A program made the translations under genes and the position numbers. Under the pieces are notes generated by a model. It saw only the letters and a program-made list of their open reading frames with translations, was not told the DNA's origin and did not search any database. From an archaeon (GTDB taxonomy: Archaea; EX4484-52; B79-G9): a stretch of DNA of 5,054 bases. Shown here piece by piece: positions 1 through 4,998 of this stretch. Each line of letters starts with the position of its first letter. The first letter of the stretch is position 1. The stretch is taken from contig DAOVNB010000064.1 of assembly GCA_030630425.1 (NCBI GenBank), positions 1 to 5,054 on the forward strand, written 5' to 3'.

Positions 1-1
1 A

Positions 2-316
2 TCAATAGAAGAGCTAAAAGAAATAGCAGACATTCTCAAAGGGAAAACAGTAAAAATCGCAACATGGATTTCAACAGCAAGAGCAATAAAAAAAGAAGCA
101 GAAAAGCTCGGCATCTTAAAAACTATTGAGGATTCAGGCGCAATTGTGGCAGCCGACACATGCATGGCTGTAGCACCATTGAAAGGAAGATTCACATGCA
201 TGGCAACAAACTCTGCCAAGGCCTGTTTTTACGCTCACGGCTCAAACAATTTCAAGACAAAACTAGGAAGCACAAAACAATGCATAGACTGCGCAGTGGA
301 CGGAAAATGGAACTAA
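2..316 (+). CDS. Phosphomevalonate dehydratase large subunit (aconitase X catalytic subunit), C-terminal part
   Basis: This is the last 104 codons of a gene that enters from the left edge and ends at TAA 314-316. The protein is the catalytic, Fe-S-containing subunit of the aconitase X family. In archaea this family dehydrates (R)-mevalonate 5-phosphate to trans-anhydromevalonate 5-phosphate in the cytosol. Visible family hallmarks are ADTC (fragment residues 51-54), the TNSAKACFYAH block (69-79) and a C-terminal CIDC pair (94-97). The cysteines of ADTC and nearby are the kind that hold the Fe-S cluster in this family; I assign that from family knowledge. The full protein is usually about 400 residues, so roughly three quarters is outside the window. 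The stop overlaps the small-subunit gene by 10 bases, which fits the two-subunit archaeal form of the enzyme rather than the fused bacterial form. Confidence 0.9.
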   Translation, partial: SIEELKEIADILKGKTVKIATWISTARAIKKEAEKLGILKTIEDSGAIVAADTCMAVAPLKGRFTCMATNSAKACFYAHGSNNFKTKLGSTKQCIDCAVDGKWN

Positions 317-705
317 AAGCAAGAAGCATATCAAAAGGAACCGCAACAGGAAACCTATTAATCAGCCGCGACGCCATCTCTTTTTACGGTGGGGTTGACC
401 CCAACACAGGAACTATTGTCGAAAAAGACCATTCCTTAGAAGGAAAATCAATCGCAGGCAAAGTTCTTGTATTCCCAAAAGGAAAAGGATCCACTGTAGG
501 CTCATACACGATTTATCGCTTAAAGAAAAACAAGGTTGCGCCATTAGCCATAATAAACAAGGAAACAGAGGCAATCGTTGCTGTTGGCGCTATAATTTCA
601 GACATTCCTGCAATAGACAAGCTTGAAAAAGATGCATATAAAAATCTAAAAACCGGACAAATTGTCACAGTTGACGGAAATAAAGGTGTATTAATATTAA
701 AATAA
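307..705 (+). CDS. Phosphomevalonate dehydratase small subunit (aconitase X swivel domain, DUF126)
   Basis: The 132-residue protein is the swivel-domain partner of the preceding gene; together they form the archaeal mevalonate-phosphate dehydratase. It spans the whole family pattern: an N-terminal strand with KGTATG (10-15), DPNTGTI (31-37), a DHSLEGKSIAGKVLVFP block (41-57), the glycine/serine loop GKGSTVGS (59-66) and the APLAII...AIVAVGAI core (79-96). The serine in the GKGS loop is the expected catalytic residue by family analogy. I chose ATG 307 because homologous sequence begins exactly there (MELKARSISKG). An in-frame ATG at 160 would add 49 residues that merely read the large-subunit gene in another frame. 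The start overlaps the large subunit's stop by 10 bases, so translation is probably coupled; the upstream SD (AGTGGA, 295-300) is weak. Confidence 0.93.
   Translation: MELKARSISKGTATGNLLISRDAISFYGGVDPNTGTIVEKDHSLEGKSIAGKVLVFPKGKGSTVGSYTIYRLKKNKVAPLAIINKETEAIVAVGAIISDIPAIDKLEKDAYKNLKTGQIVTVDGNKGVLILK
682..688 (+). promoter_or_regulatory. Shine-Dalgarno site for the UbiX gene (decides an ATT start)
   Basis: AAAGGTG lies inside the 3' end of the small-subunit gene. The AGGTG core (684-688) is followed by 7 bases and then ATT 696. The same motif, AAAGGTGG at 1243-1250, sits 5 bases before the ATG of the next gene. That makes it a believable ribosome binding site, and it points to ATT 696 rather than the ATT at 690, which would be only 1 base away. 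Confidence 0.65.
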
Positions 706-1259
706 TTGTAGCGATAACAGGCGCAAGCGGGACAGAAATTGGAATAAGGACCATTAAGGAACTAAAAAAATCAGGTATTGAGACGCATGTCATTATCTCT
801 GAATCTGCAAAAACCGTAATGAAATACGAAACAGAAAATTACGAAGAATCTATGAGAAGAATCACTGAAAACTCTCACAAAATATACAAAGAAAACGACA
901 TTGCAGCAAGCATAGCATCAGGCTCATTTAAGGTTGACGGCATGATTATCGCCCCCTGCAGCATGAAGACATTGTCTGCAATCGCAAACGGCTATTCGGA
1001 AAACCTTGTAACCCGCGCAGCAGATGTCCAACTAAAACAACAAAGAAATCTCGTGCTCGTCCCCCGTGAAAGCCCGCTAAACGCAATTCACCTTGAAAAC
1101 ATGCTAAAACTTTCAAAACTAGGTGTTTGGTTAATACCTCCTATGATGTGCTATTATATAAAGCCGAAAAGCGTAAATGATTTAACAGACAACGCTGTTG
1201 GCCGCATTCTCGATGCTTTTGGCATAGAACACGGCCTTTACAAAAGGTGGAAGAAATGA
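696..1259 (+). CDS. ubiX: UbiX-type flavin prenyltransferase, apparent ATT start
   Basis: This enzyme joins a dimethylallyl group to reduced FMN, giving the prenyl-FMN cofactor of UbiD decarboxylases. Here it would serve the anhydromevalonate-phosphate decarboxylase of the same pathway. Read from ATT 696 the protein has 187 residues, the normal family length, and starts KIIVAITGASG with the FMN-binding GASG loop at 9-12. Other landmarks are PCSMKT (87-92), RAADVQLK (107-114) and VPRESPL (122-128). R107, K114, R124, E125, Y154 and R170 keep the mutual spacing I recall for R122, K129, R139, E140, Y169 and R185 of Pseudomonas UbiX. The first ATG in frame (819) would remove 41 residues including GASG, and no ATG, GTG or TTG exists between the in-frame stop at 681 and the GASG codons. 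The start overlaps the small subunit by 10 bases, the same overlap as the preceding gene pair. The usual P-x-x-PAFY stretch reads PPMMCYY. Confidence 0.88.
   Translation: MKIIVAITGASGTEIGIRTIKELKKSGIETHVIISESAKTVMKYETENYEESMRRITENSHKIYKENDIAASIASGSFKVDGMIIAPCSMKTLSAIANGYSENLVTRAADVQLKQQRNLVLVPRESPLNAIHLENMLKLSKLGVWLIPPMMCYYIKPKSVNDLTDNAVGRILDAFGIEHGLYKRWKK
1243..1250 (+). promoter_or_regulatory. Shine-Dalgarno site for isopentenyl phosphate kinase
   Basis: AAAGGTGG lies 5 bases upstream of ATG 1256. It contains the GTG (1247) that could be mistaken for an earlier start of the kinase. Treating that GTG as part of the SD gives a protein beginning MKNITILKIGGS, as expected for the family. Confidence 0.75.
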
Positions 1260-2050
1260 AAAACATCACCATACTTAAAATTGGCGGCTCGCTTATAACG
1301 GAAAAAGACAAAGATACGCCAACAATAAATTATCCGAATCTTAAGCGCTTTGCAAAAGAAGTTGCGGAAAGCTATCAAAAAGAAAAATCACCACTTGTTT
1401 TTGTCCACGGAGTAGGTTCTTTCGGGCATGTTATCGTGCATAAGACCGGAATACACAAAGGATTGACAAAAGAATCCCATCTTATAGATTTTGCAGAAAC
1501 GCAGAGGCTTCAAAACGAGCTTAATGTGGCTGTTGTGCAGGAATTCATTAAAAACAATATTCCTGCAATGCCTGTTCAGGCATCTGCAAGCGCTGTCATG
1601 GAAAAAGGAACCATAAAAAGCATGGATGTAAAAGCAATTTCGGGTATGCTAGATATCGGTCTTATGCCCACGCTTTTTGGAGTCCCGGCATACGATTCAA
1701 AACAAGGATGCTCAATTCTTTCAGGCGACGATATCTGTGTATATCTTGCAAAAATGCTAAATGCTACTCGGCTAATACATGCAACAGATGTAGATGGTGT
1801 TTTCGATTCAAATCCAAAAGAAAACCCTAATGCAAAGATTATATCTCACATTACCCGCCAGAATTTTGAAGAAGTCCTTAAAAAAACAACAGGTTCAAGC
1901 AATACAGATGTGACTGGCGGAATGAAAAACAAGATAAAGGGACTTCTAGAGCTGGTTGGAACTACAACAGAAATCATCAACGGCAACAAAAAAGGATACA
2001 TAAAGCGCGCCCTTTTAGGCGAAGTTGGTCTGGGTACGAGGATTTGTTGA
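1256..2050 (+). CDS. ipk: Isopentenyl phosphate kinase
   Basis: The 264-residue protein is an amino-acid-kinase-fold enzyme that phosphorylates isopentenyl phosphate to isopentenyl diphosphate with ATP, the last step of the archaeal mevalonate route. Motifs in order are LKIGGS (7-12, with the conserved K8 and the glycine-rich loop); HGVGSFGH (51-58), whose last histidine is the residue that distinguishes this kinase from other family members; SGDD (156-159); TDVDGVF (177-183), which lines the nucleotide pocket; and DVTGGM (218-223). Length and motif order are complete, so the gene looks intact. ATG 1256 overlaps the UbiX stop as ATGA and has a strong SD. The position after the dehydratase and UbiX genes matches the biochemical order. 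The enzyme is cytosolic; no membrane segment is seen. Confidence 0.95.
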   Translation: MKNITILKIGGSLITEKDKDTPTINYPNLKRFAKEVAESYQKEKSPLVFVHGVGSFGHVIVHKTGIHKGLTKESHLIDFAETQRLQNELNVAVVQEFIKNNIPAMPVQASASAVMEKGTIKSMDVKAISGMLDIGLMPTLFGVPAYDSKQGCSILSGDDICVYLAKMLNATRLIHATDVDGVFDSNPKENPNAKIISHITRQNFEEVLKKTTGSSNTDVTGGMKNKIKGLLELVGTTTEIINGNKKGYIKRALLGEVGLGTRIC

Positions 2051-2129
2051 TTCTAAAAGATATAATTCGCAAATTTTCAATAACAACAAACAGATACAAT
2101 CAAATAATATAACATAAATTTAATTTTGA

Positions 2130-2144
2130 TACTATTAAATAGTA
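2130..2144. promoter_or_regulatory. Palindrome upstream of TATA box, possible operator
   Basis: TACTATT-A-AATAGTA is a perfect inverted repeat with 7-bp arms and a single central base. It lies directly upstream of the TATA-like box of the repeat-protein gene, where an activator or a repressor blocking TBP/TFB could bind. Its right half shares TAAATAGT with the second palindrome at 2164-2175, 31 bases downstream. No regulator is identified. Confidence 0.5.
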
Positions 2145-2145
2145 G

Positions 2146-2156
2146 TATATTTAAAG
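2146..2156 (+). promoter_or_regulatory. Archaeal TATA-like box for the repeat-protein gene
   Basis: TATATTTAAAG has its TTTAAA core at 2150-2155, centred about 25 bases before ATG 2178. With the usual archaeal spacing, transcription would begin at or next to the start codon, giving a leaderless mRNA. The absence of an SD before this ATG agrees. Confidence 0.6.
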
Positions 2157-2163
2157 TTTAATT

Positions 2164-2175
2164 CACTAAATAGTG
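2164..2175. promoter_or_regulatory. Second palindrome between TATA box and start, possible operator
   Basis: CACTA-AA-TAGTG is an inverted repeat with 5-bp arms that ends 2 bases before ATG 2178. If transcription is leaderless it lies in the DNA between the TATA box and the start point, so a bound protein would block RNA polymerase; it would not be in the RNA. It shares the ACTA...TAGT half-sites of the palindrome at 2130-2144, with the centres about 32 bp apart, close to three helical turns. Confidence 0.5.
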
Positions 2176-2177
2176 TT

Positions 2178-3245
2178 ATGATTACTGAAAAAATGACTTA
2201 TTCCCCACATTCAGAAAAAAATGAGCGATACCTGTGGCTTGAAGAACATAACATAAATGCAGATAACTACCTTAAATCCTTGGGTCACGATCGTATACCG
2301 CCCATAGATACTATGAATGAGGCATACAAAATAGCAAAAGAAATAGGTATTAAAGAAGAAGATATTGAAAAATTTCCTGCATTCCTATCATACGCAAAAC
2401 AAAGAATTGAAGGCCATATAGAATTACTCATCAATACTCTCGGATCAGATAGAAATATCTTAAAAAACCCTAAAGTATTTGGTCCTTCTGAAGATTACAT
2501 AAAAGACCGATACAATCTAATAGTTAATGAACTTGAGTTAGATAAAAAAATCATGAATCATAGCAATATGTATGAGCTCTCTGACGACAACATAAGGAAT
2601 ACTTTCAAAGTCGTTGTTACTAAGTTAGGTTTAGATAAAAACATTCTAGAACACACAACTATTTTTGATCTTTCAGAAAAAAATATAACCGACACAGTTT
2701 ACTTCTTTAGACATACCGTGGGCTGGGATAATGCACAGATTGAAGCGCGTCCCATTTATATCACATTGTCCGTAAAACGAATGAAATATGCTTACGGCAG
2801 TATGACAAAGGATTTAAGATTTAAACCAGATACATTAGATTTAGACAAACTCTTTTTCGAATCCAGTGAATTGAGAATTTTAGATACTAAAAAATTCCTA
2901 GAAACAGTATATACAAAAATAAATACAATCCCGCCAAGTATTGATTACAATGAAAATCCAAATATTTTATTGTTGTCCCATAAAGAATCAAAACAAATGA
3001 AAACATCTTATCGGCTTATGACTAAAACTTTAGGATTTGATCCAAATAATTTAGAATTGGATAGGCTATTCTTCAAATCCAGTGAATCGAAAATTTTAAC
3101 GAATAAAAAAAGATTAGATGAATTATACCCTACATTCGGCACCATTCCAACAAATATAGATTATAATAAAAACCCAAACATTTTATTGTTAAAAACCCCC
3201 ACTTTTGGAAAAATAATTAACGAAGAATTACGCAAGATCACATAA
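2178..3245 (+). CDS. Uncharacterised helical-repeat protein with mTERF-like motifs
   Basis: I do not recognise a named family, so the function is unknown. The 355-residue protein has no signal peptide or membrane segment and is near neutral (about 52 Lys/Arg against 53 Asp/Glu by hand count). After an N-terminal lead (1-55) come five repeats of 31-32 residues at 56-87, 88-118, 119-149, 150-180 and 181-212. Each has a pattern like LGLDKNILxxxxxFxLSxxxI followed by a hydrophobic helix. This resembles the mTERF motif, which in eukaryotic organelle proteins forms a nucleic-acid-binding solenoid; the resemblance is my visual inference. The C-terminal half holds a 72-residue unit present twice (from about 200 and 272) with strongly conserved cores (LFF-SSE, IDYN-NPNILLL). 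The gene stands alone with its own promoter and palindromes, and it is AT-richer than its neighbours. ATG 2178 is the first start and fits the TATA spacing. Confidence 0.8.
   Translation: MITEKMTYSPHSEKNERYLWLEEHNINADNYLKSLGHDRIPPIDTMNEAYKIAKEIGIKEEDIEKFPAFLSYAKQRIEGHIELLINTLGSDRNILKNPKVFGPSEDYIKDRYNLIVNELELDKKIMNHSNMYELSDDNIRNTFKVVVTKLGLDKNILEHTTIFDLSEKNITDTVYFFRHTVGWDNAQIEARPIYITLSVKRMKYAYGSMTKDLRFKPDTLDLDKLFFESSELRILDTKKFLETVYTKINTIPPSIDYNENPNILLLSHKESKQMKTSYRLMTKTLGFDPNNLELDRLFFKSSESKILTNKKRLDELYPTFGTIPTNIDYNKNPNILLLKTPTFGKIINEELRKIT
2343..2813 (+). repeat. Five tandem 31-residue mTERF-like coding repeats
   Basis: The units begin at residues 56 (IGIKEEDIEKF), 88 (LGSDRNILKNP), 119 (LELDKKIMNHS), 150 (LGLDKNILEHT) and 181 (VGWDNAQIEAR) of the repeat protein. 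The period is exactly 31 residues between units 2, 3, 4 and 5. Shared positions are a leucine/glycine start, an acidic residue at position 4, isoleucine-leucine near 7-8, an aromatic near 14 and LS near 16-17. The DNA has diverged, so the periodicity is clear mainly in the protein. Confidence 0.75.
2793..2975 (+). repeat. First copy of the 72-residue duplicated unit
   Basis: Codons 206-266 of the repeat protein correspond to codons 278-338 with no gaps, at an offset of 72 residues (216 bases). By hand count 36 of 61 residues are identical. Shared stretches include MTK, LFF-SSE, TIP and NPNILLL. At DNA level the copies still share AATCCAGTGAAT and ATTTTATTGTT, so the duplication is not very old. 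Confidence 0.85.
3009..3191 (+). repeat. Second copy of the 72-residue duplicated unit
   Basis: This is the downstream partner of 2793-2975, ending shortly before the stop codon. Its first part (LGFDPNNLELDRLFF) looks like an expanded version of the 31-residue repeat. The unit may therefore be a short repeat that gained an insert of about 40 residues and then duplicated. Confidence 0.85.
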
Positions 3246-3284
3246 AGTAATTCTACCAATATTTCAAATATCACAACTCTCACA

Positions 3285-3300
3285 TTTTTAATGTTTTTTT
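3285..3300 (+). terminator. T-rich archaeal terminator after the repeat-protein gene
   Basis: Two T-runs, of five (3285-3289) and seven (3294-3300) bases, lie 40-55 bases after the stop of the repeat-protein gene on the sense strand. Archaeal RNA polymerase terminates at such oligo-T stretches without a hairpin, and none is evident here. Confidence 0.55.
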
Positions 3301-3355
3301 ATTGCGCACAACCACACCAACAATAAAAAAGCTTGAAATCCACCAAGCACATAGA

Positions 3356-3363
3356 AATTTAAT
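3356..3363 (+). promoter_or_regulatory. TATA-like box for trm56
   Basis: AATTTAAT is centred about 27 bases before ATG 3387, the distance expected for a leaderless archaeal transcript. No SD precedes that ATG. A run of eight T (3366-3373) lies between the box and the start codon. Confidence 0.5.
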
Positions 3364-3386
3364 GATTTTTTTTCTAAATAAATAGC

Positions 3387-3902
3387 ATGATAACTGTTTT
3401 ACGCTTGGGTCATAGGCGCTTCCGCGACATGAGAATAACAACGCATGTAGCCCTGACTGCGCGCGCTTTTGGCGCGAAGAAAGTAATCCTTTCAGGAGAA
3501 AAAGACGACAAAATCTTAGAATCAGTTGCAGATGTCTCCAAAAGATGGGGTGGCGGCCTTGAAATCACATATGATAAGAACTGGAAAAAGATAATTAAAG
3601 ATTTCAAAGGCACAAAAGTTCACTTAACCATGTTTGCCCCGAACATGACTGAAAAAATTAACGAAATAAAAGCAAAAAAGGACAATCTTCTTCTAATTGT
3701 CGGCGGCGAAAAGGTCCCGGGCGAGGTATTCCAACTAGTTAACTACAACATCGCAATCGGAAACCAACCACACTCAGAAGTTGCAGCAACAGCGATTTTC
3801 CTGCACGAATACACAAACGGTCAGGAATTTAAAACACAATTCAAAGACGCAAAAATAAAAGTAGACCCAATGAAACGCGGAAGAAAGACTGTTGAGAAAT
3901 AA
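3387..3902 (+). CDS. trm56: tRNA (cytidine(56)-2'-O)-methyltransferase, Trm56
   Basis: Trm56 is an archaea-specific SPOUT-class enzyme that uses S-adenosylmethionine to methylate the ribose of C56 in the T-loop of tRNAs, stabilising the tRNA elbow. The 171-residue protein shows the family signature throughout: LRLGHRRFRD (5-14), ITTHVALTARAFGA (17-30), LTMFAPNM (80-87, where the family usually has LTMYG), VGGEKVP (105-111) and the C-terminal trefoil-knot block GNQPHSEVAATAIFLHEY (125-142) that binds the cofactor. The length is at the short end but complete for the family. The gene has its own promoter, ends 2 bases from the convergent taw1 stop, and shares with taw1 only the theme of tRNA modification. 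Confidence 0.95.
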   Translation: MITVLRLGHRRFRDMRITTHVALTARAFGAKKVILSGEKDDKILESVADVSKRWGGGLEITYDKNWKKIIKDFKGTKVHLTMFAPNMTEKINEIKAKKDNLLLIVGGEKVPGEVFQLVNYNIAIGNQPHSEVAATAIFLHEYTNGQEFKTQFKDAKIKVDPMKRGRKTVEK

Positions 3903-3904
3903 TT

Positions 3905-4828
3905 TCACTTTTTCGATAATAAAACAACCCTGCTTCTCTCATCTTCGTCCTTGTAATTATACCCAAGTTTCTCATTAATCTTCTTTGAAAACGCAACAAC
4001 TTGCTCGTGTACTGGCATTGCCTCTAAAGGAAGGCGATATTGGGAAAACCCGACATGCATATACGCCTTAACTTCAACAAAATCAGTATCTGTTCTTTTA
4101 ATAAGTCTCACATAATCATCAATATTTTTGTCATTCCACCCCTTTACCATCGTAAGCCTGACTGCGGTTTTGCATGATAGAGACGGCAGAATATCAATTG
4201 TCTTGTTAAATCGTTCCCAGAAGTCAGGAAATTGGGGTACATCAATCTTTTTGTAAATCTCTTTTGTCGGCGCATCCAGCGAAAGATAAAGCTGGCTTGG
4301 CTCATTACTCCCTTCAAGCCTTTCAGGGAACTGCCCGTTTGTAACAAGGAACACAGCCATGTTTTTTTTGAACTCTGCAATCAAATCAGAAATTCTTGAA
4401 TATGCAGTTGGCTCGCCAGTCAAAGATATCGCAACATTTGTGGGATTTTGCGCTTCCCGCCATTTTTTCATATCTGTTCCGGAAAAACCCTTAAAACCCG
4501 TCAAAAGCTTTCTTTGCGCTTCAATTGCACCCCTCACAATATCTTTCGGTTCATCCTCCGCCACTCCATCCATTGTATTTGCAACAGTCTTGTCTGTTGC
4601 CCTCCAGCAATAAACGCACCTGTTAGGGCAAAAATACGCTGAGGGCGTCATCTGGAGGCATCCATGGCTTTTTATCCCGTGTAGCTTGCCATAAAATTTC
4701 TCCTTGTAGCAGACACCCTGCCCGCGCAAAGACTTCTTTGTCCACTCGCAGACTTTCACAGCAGAATGCTCCCCCACAAGTCCATACTGCTGTTTTTCTA
4801 AAAGCATCTTCTGTTCTACCGGATTCAT
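3905..4828 (-). CDS. taw1: tRNA 4-demethylwyosine synthase (Taw1/archaeal TYW1), radical SAM
   Basis: Taw1 condenses N1-methylguanosine-37 of tRNA-Phe with carbons from pyruvate to form the tricyclic 4-demethylwyosine, the first committed step to wyosine bases. It is a two-cluster radical SAM enzyme. Numbered from ATG 4828 (307 residues), CPNRCVYCWR carries the radical SAM cysteines C67, C71 and C74. C27, C40 and C57 are the expected ligands of the second cluster. K42 in the CYK motif matches the lysine proposed to bind pyruvate. TGEP (137-140) is the S-adenosylmethionine-binding GGE-like motif. Against the spacing I recall for Pyrococcus (C26, C39, C52), there are four extra residues (about KLHG) between C40 and C57. 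An ATG three codons upstream (4837) is also in frame, but it lies only about 15 bases from the TATA-like box, so 4828 is the likelier leaderless start. Confidence 0.93.
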   Translation of the reverse strand: MNPVEQKMLLEKQQYGLVGEHSAVKVCEWTKKSLRGQGVCYKEKFYGKLHGIKSHGCLQMTPSAYFCPNRCVYCWRATDKTVANTMDGVAEDEPKDIVRGAIEAQRKLLTGFKGFSGTDMKKWREAQNPTNVAISLTGEPTAYSRISDLIAEFKKNMAVFLVTNGQFPERLEGSNEPSQLYLSLDAPTKEIYKKIDVPQFPDFWERFNKTIDILPSLSCKTAVRLTMVKGWNDKNIDDYVRLIKRTDTDFVEVKAYMHVGFSQYRLPLEAMPVHEQVVAFSKKINEKLGYNYKDEDERSRVVLLSKK

Positions 4829-4848
4829 AAGTGACATTTCAAGAACAA

Positions 4849-4856
4849 ATTATAAA
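4849..4856 (-). promoter_or_regulatory. TATA-like box for taw1
   Basis: On the minus strand this reads TTTATAAT, centred about 24-25 bases upstream of ATG 4828 and about 15 upstream of ATG 4837. No SD precedes either ATG. The spacing favours a leaderless mRNA starting at 4828. Confidence 0.5.
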
Positions 4857-4952
4857 ATCTTATTGCTTAACTCTCACAAAAACACATCATTTTTTGAATA
4901 ATGTAATGAAATCATCTCCATAACGCTCAAAGGCACTTCTATGTGTTTGAAC

Positions 4953-4991
4953 ATCCATTTACTACGGATAAGTCACTTATTAGGAATGGAT
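4953..4991. repeat. Nested inverted repeats upstream of the last promoter
   Basis: The outer arms are ATCCATT (4953-4959) and AATGGAT (4985-4991). Inside them lies the perfect palindrome ATAAGT-C-ACTTAT (4968-4980), whose centre is 2 bases from the outer one. The palindrome ends 10 bases before a TATA-like box, much as the palindrome at 2130-2144 stands before its own box, so an operator role is possible. The two palindromes do not share a clear sequence. Confidence 0.45.
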
Positions 4992-4998
4992 TTAAAAA
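4991..4998 (+). promoter_or_regulatory. TATA-like box for the gene at the right edge
   Basis: TTTAAAAA is centred about 26 bases before ATG 5021, matching the leaderless spacing of the other promoters in the window. Its first base overlaps the outer arm of the nested inverted repeat. Confidence 0.45.

Noticed and set aside
160..306. N-terminal extension of the small subunit from ATG 160
   Set aside because: These 49 codons overlap the well-conserved large-subunit C-terminus in another frame, and family similarity begins at ATG 307.
706..708. TTG as a conventional alternative start for UbiX
   Set aside because: It is in the small-subunit frame, just after its stop, not in the UbiX frame.
819..821. 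ATG 819 as the start of the UbiX gene
   Set aside because: It would delete the GASG FMN-binding loop and 41 conserved-looking residues encoded in the same open frame upstream.
1247..1255. GTG start for isopentenyl phosphate kinase
   Set aside because: The GTG is part of the SD AAAGGTGG; ATG 1256 has correct spacing and gives the expected N-terminus.
3331..3348. Short hairpin GCTTG-n8-CAAGC before the trm56 promoter
   Set aside because: A 5-bp stem with an 8-base loop is easily a chance match; it lies after the T-rich terminator and has no T-run of its own.
3410..3613. Minus-strand open frame opposite trm56
   Set aside because: It mirrors a strongly conserved gene, has no recognisable protein pattern and no promoter.
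4144..4642. Open frames on both strands inside taw1
   Set aside because: They overlap the clear Taw1 coding sequence in other frames and show no family motifs.
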